In this document: positions 1 to 9,805 of the stretch, piece after piece
Layout of the letters: each line of letters opens with the position of its first letter
Numbering within the stretch: position 1 is the stretch's first letter
Assembly: GCF_000422565.1 (NCBI RefSeq)
Contig: NZ_AUMA01000008.1
Span: 124,001 to 188,000, forward strand
From: Desulfovibrio aminophilus DSM 12254
GTDB taxonomy: Bacteria > Desulfobacterota > Desulfovibrionia > Desulfovibrionales > Desulfovibrionaceae
Direction of reading: 5' to 3'
Length of the DNA stretch: 64,000 nt
Program-made: the position numbers and the translations under genes
The notes under the pieces: model-generated
What the model was told of the DNA's origin: nothing
Database searches by the model: none
What the model saw: the letters and a program-made list of their open reading frames with translations, nothing else

Positions 1-716
1 TGACCATCCCAGGCGAACCTGTGGTGGTCTGCAAGGGCGGCGACGGCGGTCGGGGCAACATCCATTTCAAGTCCGCCGTGAACCAGGCCCCGCGCCGGGC
101 CGAGAAGGGCTGGCCCGGCCAGGAGAAACATCTGCGCCTGGTGTTGAAGATCCTGGCCGACGTGGGGCTGCTCGGCCTGCCCAACGCGGGCAAGTCCACC
201 TTCCTCGCCGCCGTCTCGGCGGCCCGGCCCAAGATCGCGGCCTATCCCTTCACCACGTTGACCCCGAACCTCGGCGTTCTCCACGACGACGAGGGGCGGC
301 GGCTGGTCATCGCGGACATCCCGGGACTCATCGAGGGAGCCAGCCAGGGCCTCGGCCTGGGGCACAAGTTTCTCAAGCATGTGGAGCGCACGCGTTTCCT
401 CGTGCACCTGCTCGGCACGGACGAGATCCGCGAGGACGATCCGTTCCTCGGCTTCCGCCTGCTGGACGAGGAGCTGGAGCGGTTCGACCCGCGCCTAGCC
501 AGCAAGGACCAGATTCGGGTGGTGAACAAGATCGACCTCCTGGACGCCGCGGCCTTGGACGCCCTCAAGAGCAAAGCCGCCGCGGCCGGGCTTTCGGTAT
601 TCTTCGTCTCGGCCCTGCGCGGCGACGGGCTGGAGGATCTGGTGGACGAGATCTGGCGGCGCAACCTGGCCCTCGAAGAGCCCCGGGACGCGGCCGAAGG
701 GAGCGAGGCGTCATGA
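1..716 (+). CDS. obgE: Obg/CgtA family GTPase, 3' part only
   Basis: This is the C-terminal two thirds of the ribosome-associated GTPase that acts in 50S assembly; the reading frame enters from the window edge (first full codon at base 3), so the glycine-rich Obg fold is mostly missing. Still visible are the end of that fold (GGRGNIHF), then the G domain: G1 GLPNAGKST, switch region [10 protein letters not shown]3 DIPGLIEG, G4 NKIDLL and G5 VSALRGDGL. The protein ends soon after the G domain, so it is a short-tailed Obg without an OCT domain. Its stop overlaps the proB start (ATGA at 713), the obg-proB order common in proteobacteria, so the two are probably translationally coupled. Confidence 0.95.
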   Translation, partial: TIPGEPVVVCKGGDGGRGNIHFKSAVNQAPRRAEKGWPGQEKHLRLVLKILADVGLLGLPNAGKSTFLAAVSAARPKIAAYPFTTLTPNLGVLHDDEGRRLVIADIPGLIEGASQGLGLGHKFLKHVERTRFLVHLLGTDEIREDDPFLGFRLLDEELERFDPRLASKDQIRVVNKIDLLDAAALDALKSKAAAAGLSVFFVSALRGDGLEDLVDEIWRRNLALEEPRDAAEGSEAS

Positions 717-1870
717 GCGCAGGCGAGGACAGGAAAGCGGCCCTCGAACGGGCCCGGCGCGTGGTGGTCAAGGTCGGTAGCGCCATCCTGACCACGAAGA
801 CGGGGCTTGATCCCCGCGCGGTGAACCGACTGGCCGACCAGTTGGCCGGGCTGCACGACCGGGGCCTGGAGCTGGTCCTGGTTTCCTCCGGAGCCGTGGC
901 CGCCGGACGAGGCCTCATGCGCTCCCTGAACCAGGAAAGCGCGCTGGAGCTCACCGACCTGCCCGGCAGGCAGGCCGCCTCGGCCATCGGCCAGAGCCGC
1001 CTCATGCACGAGTACGACGAGGCCTTCGCCCGCTACGGCAAGGCCACGGCCCAGGTTCTCCTGACCCGCGACGACCTGCGCCACCGCCAACGTTTCCTCA
1101 ACGCCCGCAACACCATGCGCCGCCTCCTGGACTGGCGGGTCATCCCCATCGTCAACGAGAACGACACCGTGGCCGTGGCCGAGCTGGAGTTCGGGGACAA
1201 TGACACCCTGGCCAGCCTGACCATCGACCTGATCCAGGCCGACCTGTTCATCAACCTCACCTCGGCCGACGGCGTGTTCGACAAGAACCCCGACCAGCAT
1301 CCTGGGGCCCGCTGCCTGACCTGCATCGAGGACATCGGAGCCCTGGACCTGGCCCGCATGTGCAGCGGCAAGACCAGCGTGGGCTCGGGCGGCATGTACT
1401 CCAAGCTGCGGGCCGCGCGCCGCGCCGCCCAGCTGGGGGTGCCCTCCTTGGTGGTTTCCGGCCGCACGCCCTTCGTGCTGGAGAAGGTCTTCGACGGCGC
1501 GGAGATGGGCACCTGGATTCCGGCCTGCGGCCATCGCGTCTCCCACCGCAAGTTCTGGATGGCCTATCACGCCGACCCGGTGGGGGAGATCCGCGTGGAC
1601 GCGGGCGCGGCCAGGGCCCTGACGGAAGGGGGCAAGAGCCTCCTGCCCGCGGGCATCGCCGGGGTGGAGGGCCGCTTCGCCAAGGGCGCGCTCGTTCGCA
1701 TCAGCGGTCCCGACGACCTGGGCCTGGGCGTGGGCCTGAGCAACTACTCGGCCGCCGACCTGCGCAAGATCATGGGCCGCCGGACCTCGGAGATCGAGGA
1801 GATTCTGGGGCAAGCTCCCTATCCCGAGGCCGTGCATCGCGACAACATGCTGCTCGACGCCGCGCTCTGA
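713..1870 (+). CDS. proB: glutamate 5-kinase with PUA domain
   Basis: ProB phosphorylates L-glutamate to glutamyl-5-phosphate, the first step of proline synthesis, in the cytoplasm. The 385-residue length fits the long bacterial form. An amino-acid kinase fold opens with VVKVGSAIL and the SSGAVAAG loop. NENDTVA and FGDNDTLA are the glutamate/metal-binding loops, and [12 protein letters not shown] is the conserved region near the nucleotide site. The C-terminal ~100 residues (from about 285) are the PUA domain. The start overlaps the obgE stop. The next enzyme, ProA, is not in the window. End-product inhibition by proline is expected for the family but cannot be seen here. Confidence 0.97.
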   Translation: MSAGEDRKAALERARRVVVKVGSAILTTKTGLDPRAVNRLADQLAGLHDRGLELVLVSSGAVAAGRGLMRSLNQESALELTDLPGRQAASAIGQSRLMHEYDEAFARYGKATAQVLLTRDDLRHRQRFLNARNTMRRLLDWRVIPIVNENDTVAVAELEFGDNDTLASLTIDLIQADLFINLTSADGVFDKNPDQHPGARCLTCIEDIGALDLARMCSGKTSVGSGGMYSKLRAARRAAQLGVPSLVVSGRTPFVLEKVFDGAEMGTWIPACGHRVSHRKFWMAYHADPVGEIRVDAGAARALTEGGKSLLPAGIAGVEGRFAKGALVRISGPDDLGLGVGLSNYSAADLRKIMGRRTSEIEEILGQAPYPEAVHRDNMLLDAAL

Positions 1871-1875
1871 CGCCC

Positions 1876-3030
1876 GTGCGACCGCTGTACCGCGACCGCA
1901 ATCTTCAGCTCGTCTTCGGCGTCACCCTGACGGCCATCATGGGCGTCGCGGGCCTCATGCCCGCGCTGCCGGTGATGATCCGCGACCTTTCCATCCCGGC
2001 TCCGTCCATCGGCTGGGTCATCACGGCCTTCACCCTGCCGGGCGTGCTCATGGCCCCGGTGGGCGGCGTGCTGGCGGACCGCCTGGGCCGCAAGAAGGTG
2101 CTGGTGGGTTCGTTGCTCCTCTTCGGCTTGGCGGGGGGAGCCTGCTTCTTCGTCCGCAGCCTGCCCGCGCTCTACGCCCTGCGCGCGCTTCAGGGCATCG
2201 GCGCGGGGCCCCTGGGCGTGCTCAACGCCACGCTCATCGGCGATCTCTTCGACGGCCGTGAGCGGGCCACGGCCATGGGCTACAACGGCGGCGTCCAGGC
2301 AATGGGCACGGCCCTCTTCCCGGCCCTGGGCGGCCTGCTGGCCCACCTGGGCTGGAACTGGCCTTTCCTGCTGAACGTCCTGGCCCTGCCCTTGGCCCTG
2401 GCCGTGGCGCTCTTTCTGGAGAATCCCGAGCCGCGCCGGGGTCAGCCCTTCGGCGCCTACATGCGCTCGGCGCTCTCGCGCATGGGCACGCGTCGGGCCC
2501 TTTCGCTGTTCACCCTGACCCTGGGCACCTTCATCATCCTCTTCGGGGCCTTCGTCACCTATCTGCCCGTGCTCCTGCATGAGCAGTTCGGGGCCATGCC
2601 CGTGGAGACCGGCTGCATCATTTCCCTGTCGGCCCTGGCCACGGCTCTGGCCGCCTCCCAGCTCGGCCGCCTTTCCGGCCGTTTCGGCGAACTCCAGCTC
2701 CTGCGCGCGTCCTTTCTGCTCTACATCGCCGCACTTCTGCTCATGCCCAGACTGCCCGCGCTTTGGCTCGCCGCGCTGCCGATCATGCTCCTGGGGCTGG
2801 CCCAGGGCCTCAACCTGCCGAGCCTGATGACCCTGCTCTCGGGCGTGGCCGGACTGGAGAACCGGGCCGCCGTCATGGCCGTCAACGGCATGCTCCTGCG
2901 CCTGGGCCAGACCGTGGCCCCATTGCTCATGGGCTTGGTCTTCGCGGGTTTCGGCCTGTCCGCGGTGTTTACGGCCGCGGCGCTGCTGGCCCTGGGATTG
3001 CTGGCCGTGGCCTGGCTGGCCCTGCGCTAG
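1876..3030 (+). CDS. MFS transporter, drug/metabolite exporter type
   Basis: A 384-residue polytopic protein with about 12 hydrophobic segments. The frame is open far upstream, but the coding-like protein begins at the GTG 5 bases after the proB stop (VRPLYRDRN), because everything before it is proB read out of frame. The loop between helices 2 and 3 carries the major-facilitator signature GGVLADRLGRKK, and ALQGIGAGPLG resembles motif C of the antiporter (export) subgroup. It probably exports a small molecule by proton antiport. No substrate can be assigned. Close spacing suggests co-transcription with obgE-proB. Confidence 0.85.
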   Translation: MRPLYRDRNLQLVFGVTLTAIMGVAGLMPALPVMIRDLSIPAPSIGWVITAFTLPGVLMAPVGGVLADRLGRKKVLVGSLLLFGLAGGACFFVRSLPALYALRALQGIGAGPLGVLNATLIGDLFDGRERATAMGYNGGVQAMGTALFPALGGLLAHLGWNWPFLLNVLALPLALAVALFLENPEPRRGQPFGAYMRSALSRMGTRRALSLFTLTLGTFIILFGAFVTYLPVLLHEQFGAMPVETGCIISLSALATALAASQLGRLSGRFGELQLLRASFLLYIAALLLMPRLPALWLAALPIMLLGLAQGLNLPSLMTLLSGVAGLENRAAVMAVNGMLLRLGQTVAPLLMGLVFAGFGLSAVFTAAALLALGLLAVAWLALR

Positions 3031-3053
3031 ACAATCCCGACCAAATCACTCGG

Positions 3054-3081
3054 TTGACGTTTCATCCCAAGTGGTTATGTA
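3054..3081 (+). promoter_or_regulatory. sigma-70 type promoter for the NifX-like gene
   Basis: TTGACG (3054-3059), a 16-base spacer and TATGTA (3076-3081) lie in the only non-coding gap before the NifX-like gene, about 48 bases before its ATG. The -35 matches consensus in five of six positions; the -10 matches only in TAT. Confidence 0.45.
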
Positions 3082-3128
3082 GGGGCCTGTCGAAGAATAC
3101 CGCCCATCCGGGCGAGTCGGAGGTACCC

Positions 3129-3503
3129 ATGTCGAAGATCGCCATTCCCACCCGTGACGGCGTGGTGGACGAGCATTTCGGCCACTGCCAAGCCTTCACT
3201 GTCTATGAGGTGAACGAGTCCAAGGCCATCGTCGGCGAGACGAGCTTCACCCCGCCGCCGTCCTGCGGCTGCAAGTCCAACCTCATCCCCACCCTGGTTG
3301 AGATGGGCGTCACGGCCCTGGTGGGCGGCAACATGGGCGAGGGCGCGGTGGTGCGTCTGCGCCAGGCGGGCATCGACGTCACGCGCGGGGCCTCCGGGCC
3401 GGTGCGCGATGTCGCCGAGGCTTGGCTCTCCGGGGCGCTCAAGGACGCCGAGATCGTCTGCCACTCCCACGGCGACGGCCACGAGTGCGGCCACCATCAC
3501 TGA
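3129..3503 (+). CDS. NifX/NifB-associated (dinitrogenase Fe-Mo cofactor domain) protein
   Basis: A 124-residue cytoplasmic protein of the Nitro_FeMo-Co family, whose members bind Fe-S or Fe-Mo-type clusters or act as small metal-cluster chaperones. It opens with the typical IAIPTRDGVVDEHFGHC, where the His-Cys pair (DEHFGHC) is the usual family motif, and has further Cys residues (SCGCKS) and a metal-binding-looking tail GHECGHHH. Many deltaproteobacteria have stand-alone members with no nitrogenase, so nitrogen fixation is not implied; no nif gene is nearby. It has its own promoter and a strong terminator and looks monocistronic. Start chosen at the ATG after GGAGGTACCC. Confidence 0.9.
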   Translation: MSKIAIPTRDGVVDEHFGHCQAFTVYEVNESKAIVGETSFTPPPSCGCKSNLIPTLVEMGVTALVGGNMGEGAVVRLRQAGIDVTRGASGPVRDVAEAWLSGALKDAEIVCHSHGDGHECGHHH

Positions 3504-3525
3504 GCCGCGCGGAATGCGCATGACG

Positions 3526-3565
3526 AAAAAGAGCGGGCCGGTCAGTTCCGGCCCGCTCTTTTTTT
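3526..3565. terminator. bidirectional rho-independent terminator
   Basis: An 11-bp perfect stem (3531-3541 with 3548-3558) with a 6-base loop is flanked by a run of A on the left and a run of T on the right, so it can stop transcripts from both convergent neighbours, the NifX-like gene and the AhpD-like gene. Confidence 0.93.
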
Positions 3566-3581
3566 GTCGGATTCGCCGCAA

Positions 3582-3911
3582 TCACTTGGGAAAATGTCGG
3601 GCAAGCTCGTCCACAACGACCTTGAGATAGAGGAGCTTGGGGCCGCCGCCCATGAGCACGGCCAGCCATGCGGCCTCCAGGATCTCCTCGCGGGAGGCTC
3701 CGGTCTTCACGGCGTTGGCCACGTGGATGGCGATGCACCAGTCGCACTGGTTGGCCACGGCCAGGGCCACCAGGGTGAGGTTCTTGGCCTTGCCGTCCAG
3801 CGCTCCGTCGGCCTTGGCGTTCTTCATGAACTCCATGAGCGAGTCGAACTGGGCCGGGGTGGACTTCTTCAGATCCTTGAACAGGGTGTTGGCTTCTTCC
3901 AGCAGGGTCAT
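3582..3911 (-). CDS. carboxymuconolactone decarboxylase / AhpD-like protein
   Basis: A 109-residue protein of the CMD/AhpD fold. The signature is a helix bearing CDWCIAIH, a CxxC followed three residues later by His, the redox-active centre of AhpD-type alkylhydroperoxidases. It is shorter than AhpD (about 175 residues) and fits the small single-domain class, which forms hexamers. The likely role is a thiol-based peroxide or disulfide reductant, though members of this class often have no proven substrate. It is convergent with the NifX-like gene. A PilZ gene lies 28 bases upstream on the same strand and may be co-transcribed. Confidence 0.85.
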   Translation of the reverse strand: MTLLEEANTLFKDLKKSTPAQFDSLMEFMKNAKADGALDGKAKNLTLVALAVANQCDWCIAIHVANAVKTGASREEILEAAWLAVLMGGGPKLLYLKVVVDELARHFPK

Positions 3912-3939
3912 GCGGGTCTCCTCGGTTTCGGGTGAGCGG

Positions 3940-4296
3940 TCAGGGTTCGAAGGCCGGGGTGGACAGTTCGCGTTCGATGGCGTCGGCGTCGCCGTAATGC
4001 AACTGCACCAGCCGCAGCAGGTGCGGAAAACTTTCTTCGGTCACGCTGGTGAATTCGAGGGCCACTCCGGCGGCGTCGGAACGGGCCACACGGCCCTCGG
4101 CTTCGATGACCACGTCCTGGGCCAGGTCGATGCGGAAGCGGCATTCCAGCCCGGACTCGACGCCGGGCAGGGGGGTGGTCTGGGCGCCTTTGAGACTCAG
4201 GTCCAGGGTTCTGACGGGGCGGTCCTCGCCGCCGACCGTCAGCACGGCCTCGTGTCCGGTGCGCACACGGGTGCGACGTCTCCTGTTCTCGTCCAT
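3940..4296 (-). CDS. PilZ domain protein (c-di-GMP receptor)
   Basis: A roughly 118-residue single-domain protein. Both halves of the c-di-GMP binding signature are present: an arginine-rich N terminus (ENRRRRTRVR, giving RxxxR) and LDLSLKGAQ, which fits the D/NxSxxG motif. It should therefore bind cyclic di-GMP and pass the signal to an unknown partner, often motility or envelope machinery. Start placed at 4296, where GGAGGCCCC directly precedes ATG; an upstream ATG at 4335 has no such site. It lies directly upstream of the AhpD-like gene. Confidence 0.85.
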   Translation of the reverse strand: MDENRRRRTRVRTGHEAVLTVGGEDRPVRTLDLSLKGAQTTPLPGVESGLECRFRIDLAQDVVIEAEGRVARSDAAGVALEFTSVTEESFPHLLRLVQLHYGDADAIERELSTPAFEP

Positions 4297-4400
4297 GGGG
4301 CCTCCGCGAATCAAGCAACGCCGATGGCTGGACAATACCCCCCGGTTGGGCGTATGGCAACCCGCATTGGCCTAATCTCGGCGACGGGACAGGCCGATAA

Positions 4401-5555
<1,155 letters not shown>

Positions 5556-5563
5556 GAGGCCCC

Positions 5564-6268
5564 ATGAAGGCTGTCGCCGTGGTCGGCTTCAAGAAGTCCG
5601 GCAAGACCGCTTTGACCCTCGAACTTTTGGAGGCGGCCCGCGCGCTCGGCCTTTCCGTGGCCGCCGGGAAGCACTCGCATCACGGTTTCGACGAGAAGGA
5701 AGGCACGGACACGGCCCGCTTCCGGGCCCTGGGCTGCCCGGTGCTGGCCTGGTCTCCGGGCGGGGCCCAGGTCTTCTGGCCCGGAGAGCGCCGTCTGCCC
5801 GACCTGGCTCCGCTGGTGACGGCGGACCTGCTCGTCTGCGAGGGCGGCAAGACCCAGGGCCTCATGCCCCGGATCATCCTGGCCGACGACGAGGCCACGG
5901 CCCGGGAGTTGGAGCCGGAGCTGGCCGTCGCCGTGTGCGGCAAGGCCCGGCTCGCCGGAGTGCCCAACATCGAGGATCCCGAGGCCCTGGCCCGGCTGGC
6001 GGCCGAGAAGGGTTTCCTCCTGCCCGGCCTGAACTGCGGCGGCTGCGGCCGAGAGGACTGCCGCGCCCTGGCCGTGGACATCGTGGCGGGCAAGGCCGTC
6101 CCGGCGGACTGCGTCTCCCTGAACGGCGGCCTGAGCGTGAGCGTGGACGGCCGTCCCCTGGCCCTGAATCCCTTCGTGGCCCGGATGCTCGGCGCGGGCC
6201 TGCTGGCCATGCTGGCCGAACTCAAGGGCTTCGGTCCCGGCGATATCGAGATCAAGCTGGAGCGCTGA
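5564..6268 (+). CDS. mobB: MobB-like molybdopterin-guanine dinucleotide protein with a C-terminal four-cysteine (Fe-S type) motif
   Basis: MobB is a GTP-binding helper in attaching GMP to molybdopterin. Residues 8-15 (GFKKSGKT) are the P-loop, GKHSHHGFD is the next conserved MobB segment, and CEGGKTQG near residue 92 fits the family core. Beyond the ~160-residue MobB domain a second part carries Cys158, Cys161, Cys166 and Cys183 in the spacing C-x2-C-x4-C-x16-C, close to the small [4Fe-4S] 'FeS' domain seen in corrinoid and electron-transfer proteins. The stop overlaps the moeA start, and a molybdoenzyme gene follows, so the trio forms a molybdenum cofactor unit. The MobB domain is firm; cluster binding is inferred from spacing. 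Confidence 0.88.
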   Translation: MKAVAVVGFKKSGKTALTLELLEAARALGLSVAAGKHSHHGFDEKEGTDTARFRALGCPVLAWSPGGAQVFWPGERRLPDLAPLVTADLLVCEGGKTQGLMPRIILADDEATARELEPELAVAVCGKARLAGVPNIEDPEALARLAAEKGFLLPGLNCGGCGREDCRALAVDIVAGKAVPADCVSLNGGLSVSVDGRPLALNPFVARMLGAGLLAMLAELKGFGPGDIEIKLER

Positions 6269-7506
6269 TGGAACAGGGATTTTTTCAGGTTCTGAGCCGC
6301 GCGGCCTTCGAGGATCTGCTGCGGAGCTTTCCCCCGCTCGCGGCGGAAACCCTGCCCCTGGACCAGTGCCTGGGGCGGGTGCTCGCCCATGATCTGGCCG
6401 CGCCCGAAGACCTGCCGCCGCGCCCGCGTTCCTGCATGGACGGCTATGCCCTGCGCGCCAGGGACGTCTTCGGTTCCTCGGAGAGCGCCCCGGCCTACCT
6501 GGAGATCGCCGGGGAGATCGCCGTGGACCGGGCCCCGGACTTCGAACTGGCCGCCGGAACCTGCGCCCGCATCCCCACCGGCGGGGTGCTGCCCGAGGGC
6601 GCGGACGCCGTGCTCATGGTCGAGCACGGCCATGAGATGTCCGGCACCCTGGAGGCGCGCAAGAGTCTGGCCCCGGGCGAGAACGTCATGCTCGGCGGCG
6701 AGGACGCCCGGGCCGGAGACGTGGCCCTGGCCGCCGGAACCCTGCTGCGCGTGCCCGAGCTGGGCCTGCTGGCCGCCCTGGGCGTGGCCGAGATCGCCGT
6801 GCGCCGGCGCGCACGGGTGGCGGTCCTGTCCACCGGCAACGAAGTCGTGCCCCCGGGCGCGACGCCCCGGCCCGGGCAGGTGCGCGACGTGAACAGCCTG
6901 GCCCTGGCCTGTCTGGCCCGCGAGGCCGGAGCCGAGGCCGCGACCCTGGGCATCGCGCCCGACCGCCTGGAGGCTCTGCGAGCGGCCCTTCTGGCCGCCC
7001 TGGAGACGAGCGACTGCGTGCTCCTCTCCGGCGGCAGCTCCGTTGGGTCGCGCGACCTCACCGTGGCCGCCCTGGGCTCCCTGCCGGATTCAGAAATCCT
7101 GGCTCACGGCGTGGCCCTGTCCCCGGGCAAGCCCACCATCCTGGCCCGCGTGGGCGGTACGCCCGTGCTCGGTCTGCCTGGGCAGGTCACTTCGGCCCAG
7201 GTGGTCATGCTCGTGCTGGTCCAGCCCTTCCTGCGCCATCTCATGGGCCGGGCCGACGCCTTTGATCCGCTCCAGCGGCCCGTGCGTCCGGCCGAGTTGG
7301 CCCGCAACCTGGCTTCCAAACCCGGCCGCGAGGATTACGTGCGCGTCCGCCTGGAGCCGCGCGGGGGCGCGTTGCCCCTGGCCCATCCCCTGCCCGGCAA
7401 GTCCGGCCTGCTCAAGACCCTGCTCCAGGCCCAGGGTCTGGTCGCGGTCCCGGCCGACCGCGAGGGTCTGTACGCGGGCGCGGCCGTGGACGTCTGGCTC
7501 ATCTGA
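6268..7506 (+). CDS. moeA: molybdopterin molybdenumtransferase
   Basis: MoeA inserts molybdate into adenylylated molybdopterin. The 412-residue length is typical. Domains run in the usual order: MoeA N-terminal region with PPRPRSCMDGYALRA, the linker domain with RIPTGGVLPEGADAV, the MogA-like domain with STGNEVV, LSGGSSVGSRD and GLPGQVTSA, and the C-terminal beta domain. GLPGQ replaces the more usual GLPGNP, a small deviation. The start codon overlaps the mobB stop (TGATG), so translation is coupled. The next gene encodes a molybdopterin oxidoreductase, its probable client. Confidence 0.95.
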   Translation: MEQGFFQVLSRAAFEDLLRSFPPLAAETLPLDQCLGRVLAHDLAAPEDLPPRPRSCMDGYALRARDVFGSSESAPAYLEIAGEIAVDRAPDFELAAGTCARIPTGGVLPEGADAVLMVEHGHEMSGTLEARKSLAPGENVMLGGEDARAGDVALAAGTLLRVPELGLLAALGVAEIAVRRRARVAVLSTGNEVVPPGATPRPGQVRDVNSLALACLAREAGAEAATLGIAPDRLEALRAALLAALETSDCVLLSGGSSVGSRDLTVAALGSLPDSEILAHGVALSPGKPTILARVGGTPVLGLPGQVTSAQVVMLVLVQPFLRHLMGRADAFDPLQRPVRPAELARNLASKPGREDYVRVRLEPRGGALPLAHPLPGKSGLLKTLLQAQGLVAVPADREGLYAGAAVDVWLI

Positions 7507-7585
7507 GGACGCATCCCCTCGGTCCCGCCGCGCGGGTATTGTCTGAATGCGGTTCGGTGTTATCCTCTGGCGAAAGGAGTACGTC

Positions 7586-8314
7586 ATGGATGCGCCGCGC
7601 CGTTCCCTTCTGAAATGGCTTGGGGCCGGGGCACTGGCCCTGGGCGGCTGGTGCTGGGGCCTGCTGCCCGAGTCCGTGCGCGCGGCGATCAACGACCGCT
7701 TTCCCACCCGCACCGTGGACGACGACGTGTTCCGGTTCGACGCCCGCGCGGGCGAGGTGGTCTGGCCGGGGAACCGGCGCGAGCCCTACGTCCTGCGCCT
7801 GGACGGGCTGCTGGAGTCGCCCCGGGACATGACCTGGGACGAACTGCGGGCCCTGCCCCGGGTGGAGCGAATCGTGGATTTCCATTGCGTGGAGGGCTGG
7901 AGCGTCCAGGACGTGCCCTGGGGCGGAGTGGATTTCAAGAGCCTCTTCGACGGGGTGCGCCCCCTGCCCACGGCCACGCACGTGGTCTTTCATTCCCTGG
8001 GCAAGACGAAATACCCGCCCGAGGGCACGGACCACTACATCGAGTCCTTTCCCATCGCGGAGCTGCTTCGCCCGGACCTGTGGTACATGCTGGCCCTGGA
8101 GTTGGAGGGACAGCCCCTGCCGCACGAGCGGGGAGCCCCGGCCCGGGTTGTCTGTCCCTTCGATCTGGCCTACAAAAGCATCAAGTTCGTGACCCGGGTG
8201 GAATTCACGGACCGCTCCGTGCCAGGCTGGTGGACCCGGGCCAACCCGATCTATCCCGTGCGCGCGCCCGTGCCCGTGTCCCGGCTGCGGGTCAGGGATC
8301 CCCGCCGGAGCTAG
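7586..8314 (+). CDS. Tat-exported molybdopterin-dependent oxidoreductase, sulfite oxidase/YedY fold
   Basis: A 242-residue protein of the oxidoreductase molybdopterin-binding family (sulfite oxidase superfamily). It starts with a twin-arginine-like leader (APRRSLLKWLGAGALAL, residues 3-19), so the folded enzyme with cofactor should be exported to the periplasm. DFHCVEGWS (Cys101) holds the cysteine that ligates Mo in this superfamily, followed by VPWGGV; HYIESFP and GAPARVVCPF fit the rest of the fold. No dimerisation or heme domain is present, as in MsrP/YedY. A membrane heme partner (YedZ) is not adjacent. It directly follows mobB-moeA. The substrate is unknown; an S- or N-oxide is plausible for this fold. 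Confidence 0.87.
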   Translation: MDAPRRSLLKWLGAGALALGGWCWGLLPESVRAAINDRFPTRTVDDDVFRFDARAGEVVWPGNRREPYVLRLDGLLESPRDMTWDELRALPRVERIVDFHCVEGWSVQDVPWGGVDFKSLFDGVRPLPTATHVVFHSLGKTKYPPEGTDHYIESFPIAELLRPDLWYMLALELEGQPLPHERGAPARVVCPFDLAYKSIKFVTRVEFTDRSVPGWWTRANPIYPVRAPVPVSRLRVRDPRRS

Positions 8315-8333
8315 GCCCGCGCCAGGAGGACGC

Positions 8334-9290
8334 ATGGACAGCGCCCGCCGCCTGCTGGCCGACATGGCCCCCGACTTCCCGCCCCAGTACGCGGGCAATA
8401 TCGTCACGGACACCGCCGAGTTCATGAACATCGGCCACGGAGACGTCATCGCCGTGGGCGGGAGCCATTACCTCGTGCTGCGCGACGAGGCCGAACGCCG
8501 CTTCGGAATGGAGGACCCGAAATTCTGGGTCAAGCGTTGCCGCCACCTGGAGAGCGGCGAACGGCGCATCCTCAAGCTGGAGTTCTTCGAGAACTTTCCG
8601 GTCAGGATCGGTTCCTTCGAGGCCCATTGCTACCGCAGCCCGCAGAAGGAGTCGCGCATCCTCGACCTGACGCGCGGCGACCCCCGCTTCATGCAGGGCG
8701 AGACCTTCATGGACGCGGGCGGCCACAACGTCCGCGTGCTGGAGGTAGTCCAGGGCCGTCGCCTGGACACGCTCATCGAGGACCTGGACATGGACCACGC
8801 GACCTACTTCCGGGAACGCTTCCCGGAGGTGCTCGACCGGTTCCTGGGGGCCTGTGAGGCCCTGCGCTTCCTGCATGAGCGCGGGGAGAAGCACGGCGAC
8901 GTGCGCCGCGACCACATCTTCGTGGAGTACCAGGGCGGGGGCTGGCGCTGGATCGACTTCGACTACGCCTTCGACTTCCACGAGAATCCCTTCGGCCTGG
9001 ACCTGTTCGGCCTGGGGAACATCCTGGTCTTCCTCACGGCCAAGGGCACGCCCACGCCCATGAGCATCCCGGCCGAGGTGGCGGCCACGCTCACCGGCGG
9101 GGACATGTCCATCGTCTTCGGCAACCGTCTGGTGAACTTGCGCAAGCTCTATCCCTACATCCCGGAGGATCTGAACCGGGTGCTCCTGCACTTCTCGGCG
9201 GCCAGCGAGGTCTTCTACGACTCGGTGGAGGAACTGGCCGGGGATCTGCGGGCCTGCCGCGCCCGACTCGGACAAGGAGACGCGCCATGA
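8334..9290 (+). CDS. protein kinase / aminoglycoside phosphotransferase-fold protein
   Basis: A 318-residue soluble protein. The C-terminal half shows the kinase-like catalytic core: KHGDVRRDH (residues 186-194; HxD catalytic loop with Asp189) and WIDFDYAFD (Asp208 and Asp210 in the DFG/DxD metal-binding position). The N-terminal half has a beta-rich segment with candidate ATP-binding lysines (VKR at 67-69 and LKLEF at 80-84) and no clear glycine loop. The phosphate acceptor, protein or small molecule, cannot be told. The stop overlaps the start of a universal stress protein (ATGA at 9287), so the two are made together. Confidence 0.7.
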   Translation: MDSARRLLADMAPDFPPQYAGNIVTDTAEFMNIGHGDVIAVGGSHYLVLRDEAERRFGMEDPKFWVKRCRHLESGERRILKLEFFENFPVRIGSFEAHCYRSPQKESRILDLTRGDPRFMQGETFMDAGGHNVRVLEVVQGRRLDTLIEDLDMDHATYFRERFPEVLDRFLGACEALRFLHERGEKHGDVRRDHIFVEYQGGGWRWIDFDYAFDFHENPFGLDLFGLGNILVFLTAKGTPTPMSIPAEVAATLTGGDMSIVFGNRLVNLRKLYPYIPEDLNRVLLHFSAASEVFYDSVEELAGDLRACRARLGQGDAP

Positions 9291-9775
9291 ACGAGAAGAA
9301 CATTCTGGTGGCCTTCGACGGCTCGGAGAACGCCCTGCGGGCCGTGGACTACGTGGCCAAGATGGCCGGGGGCATCCCCGGGGGCAAGGTCCGGCTGCTC
9401 TACGTGGAGCGCCTGCCGGAGCGGGATTTCTTCGAGACCGAGGCGGCCTGGAAGGACGCCTGCCGGGTCCAGGCCGACGCCGCGCGCCAGGCCTTGGCCT
9501 CGGCCGTGGAACGGCTGAAGGCGGCCGGACTGCCGTCGGACGCGGTGGACAGCAGCTACCTGCAAAGCTGCCGCTCCCCGCGCAATGCGGCTCCGGCGTG
9601 CAGCCTGGGCACGAGCATCGCCCGGGACATCGTGGGGGCCATGGACGAGGGGGGCTTCGGCACCGTGGTCATCGGCCGCCGGGGCGTGTCCAAGGCCGAG
9701 GAGTTCCTCTTCGGCAGCGTGTCCACCAAGGTCATGCACTTGGCCAAGGACTGCGCGGTCTGGGTGGTGGCGTAA
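9287..9775 (+). CDS. universal stress protein (UspA family)
   Basis: A 162-residue single-domain Usp. It opens with ILVAFDGSENALRAVDY, the nucleotide-contacting first strand and helix, and ends with GRRGVSKAEEFLFGS, matching the ATP-binding pattern G-x2-G-x9-G-S/T. It should therefore be of the ATP-binding class and dimerise. An extra insertion around residues 85-105 contains a Cys (SCRSPRNAAPAC). The start lies inside the stop of the kinase-fold gene, implying a functional link such as phosphorylation or shared stress control; that link is inference. Confidence 0.9.
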   Translation: MNEKNILVAFDGSENALRAVDYVAKMAGGIPGGKVRLLYVERLPERDFFETEAAWKDACRVQADAARQALASAVERLKAAGLPSDAVDSSYLQSCRSPRNAAPACSLGTSIARDIVGAMDEGGFGTVVIGRRGVSKAEEFLFGSVSTKVMHLAKDCAVWVVA

Positions 9776-9805
9776 CCCCGGCTTGAACCCGAACAGGAGG
9801 CGGCC

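Noticed and set aside
3129-3503. Evidence for nitrogen fixation from the NifX-like gene.
   Set aside because: Stand-alone members of this family are common in non-fixing anaerobes, and no nif gene is nearby.
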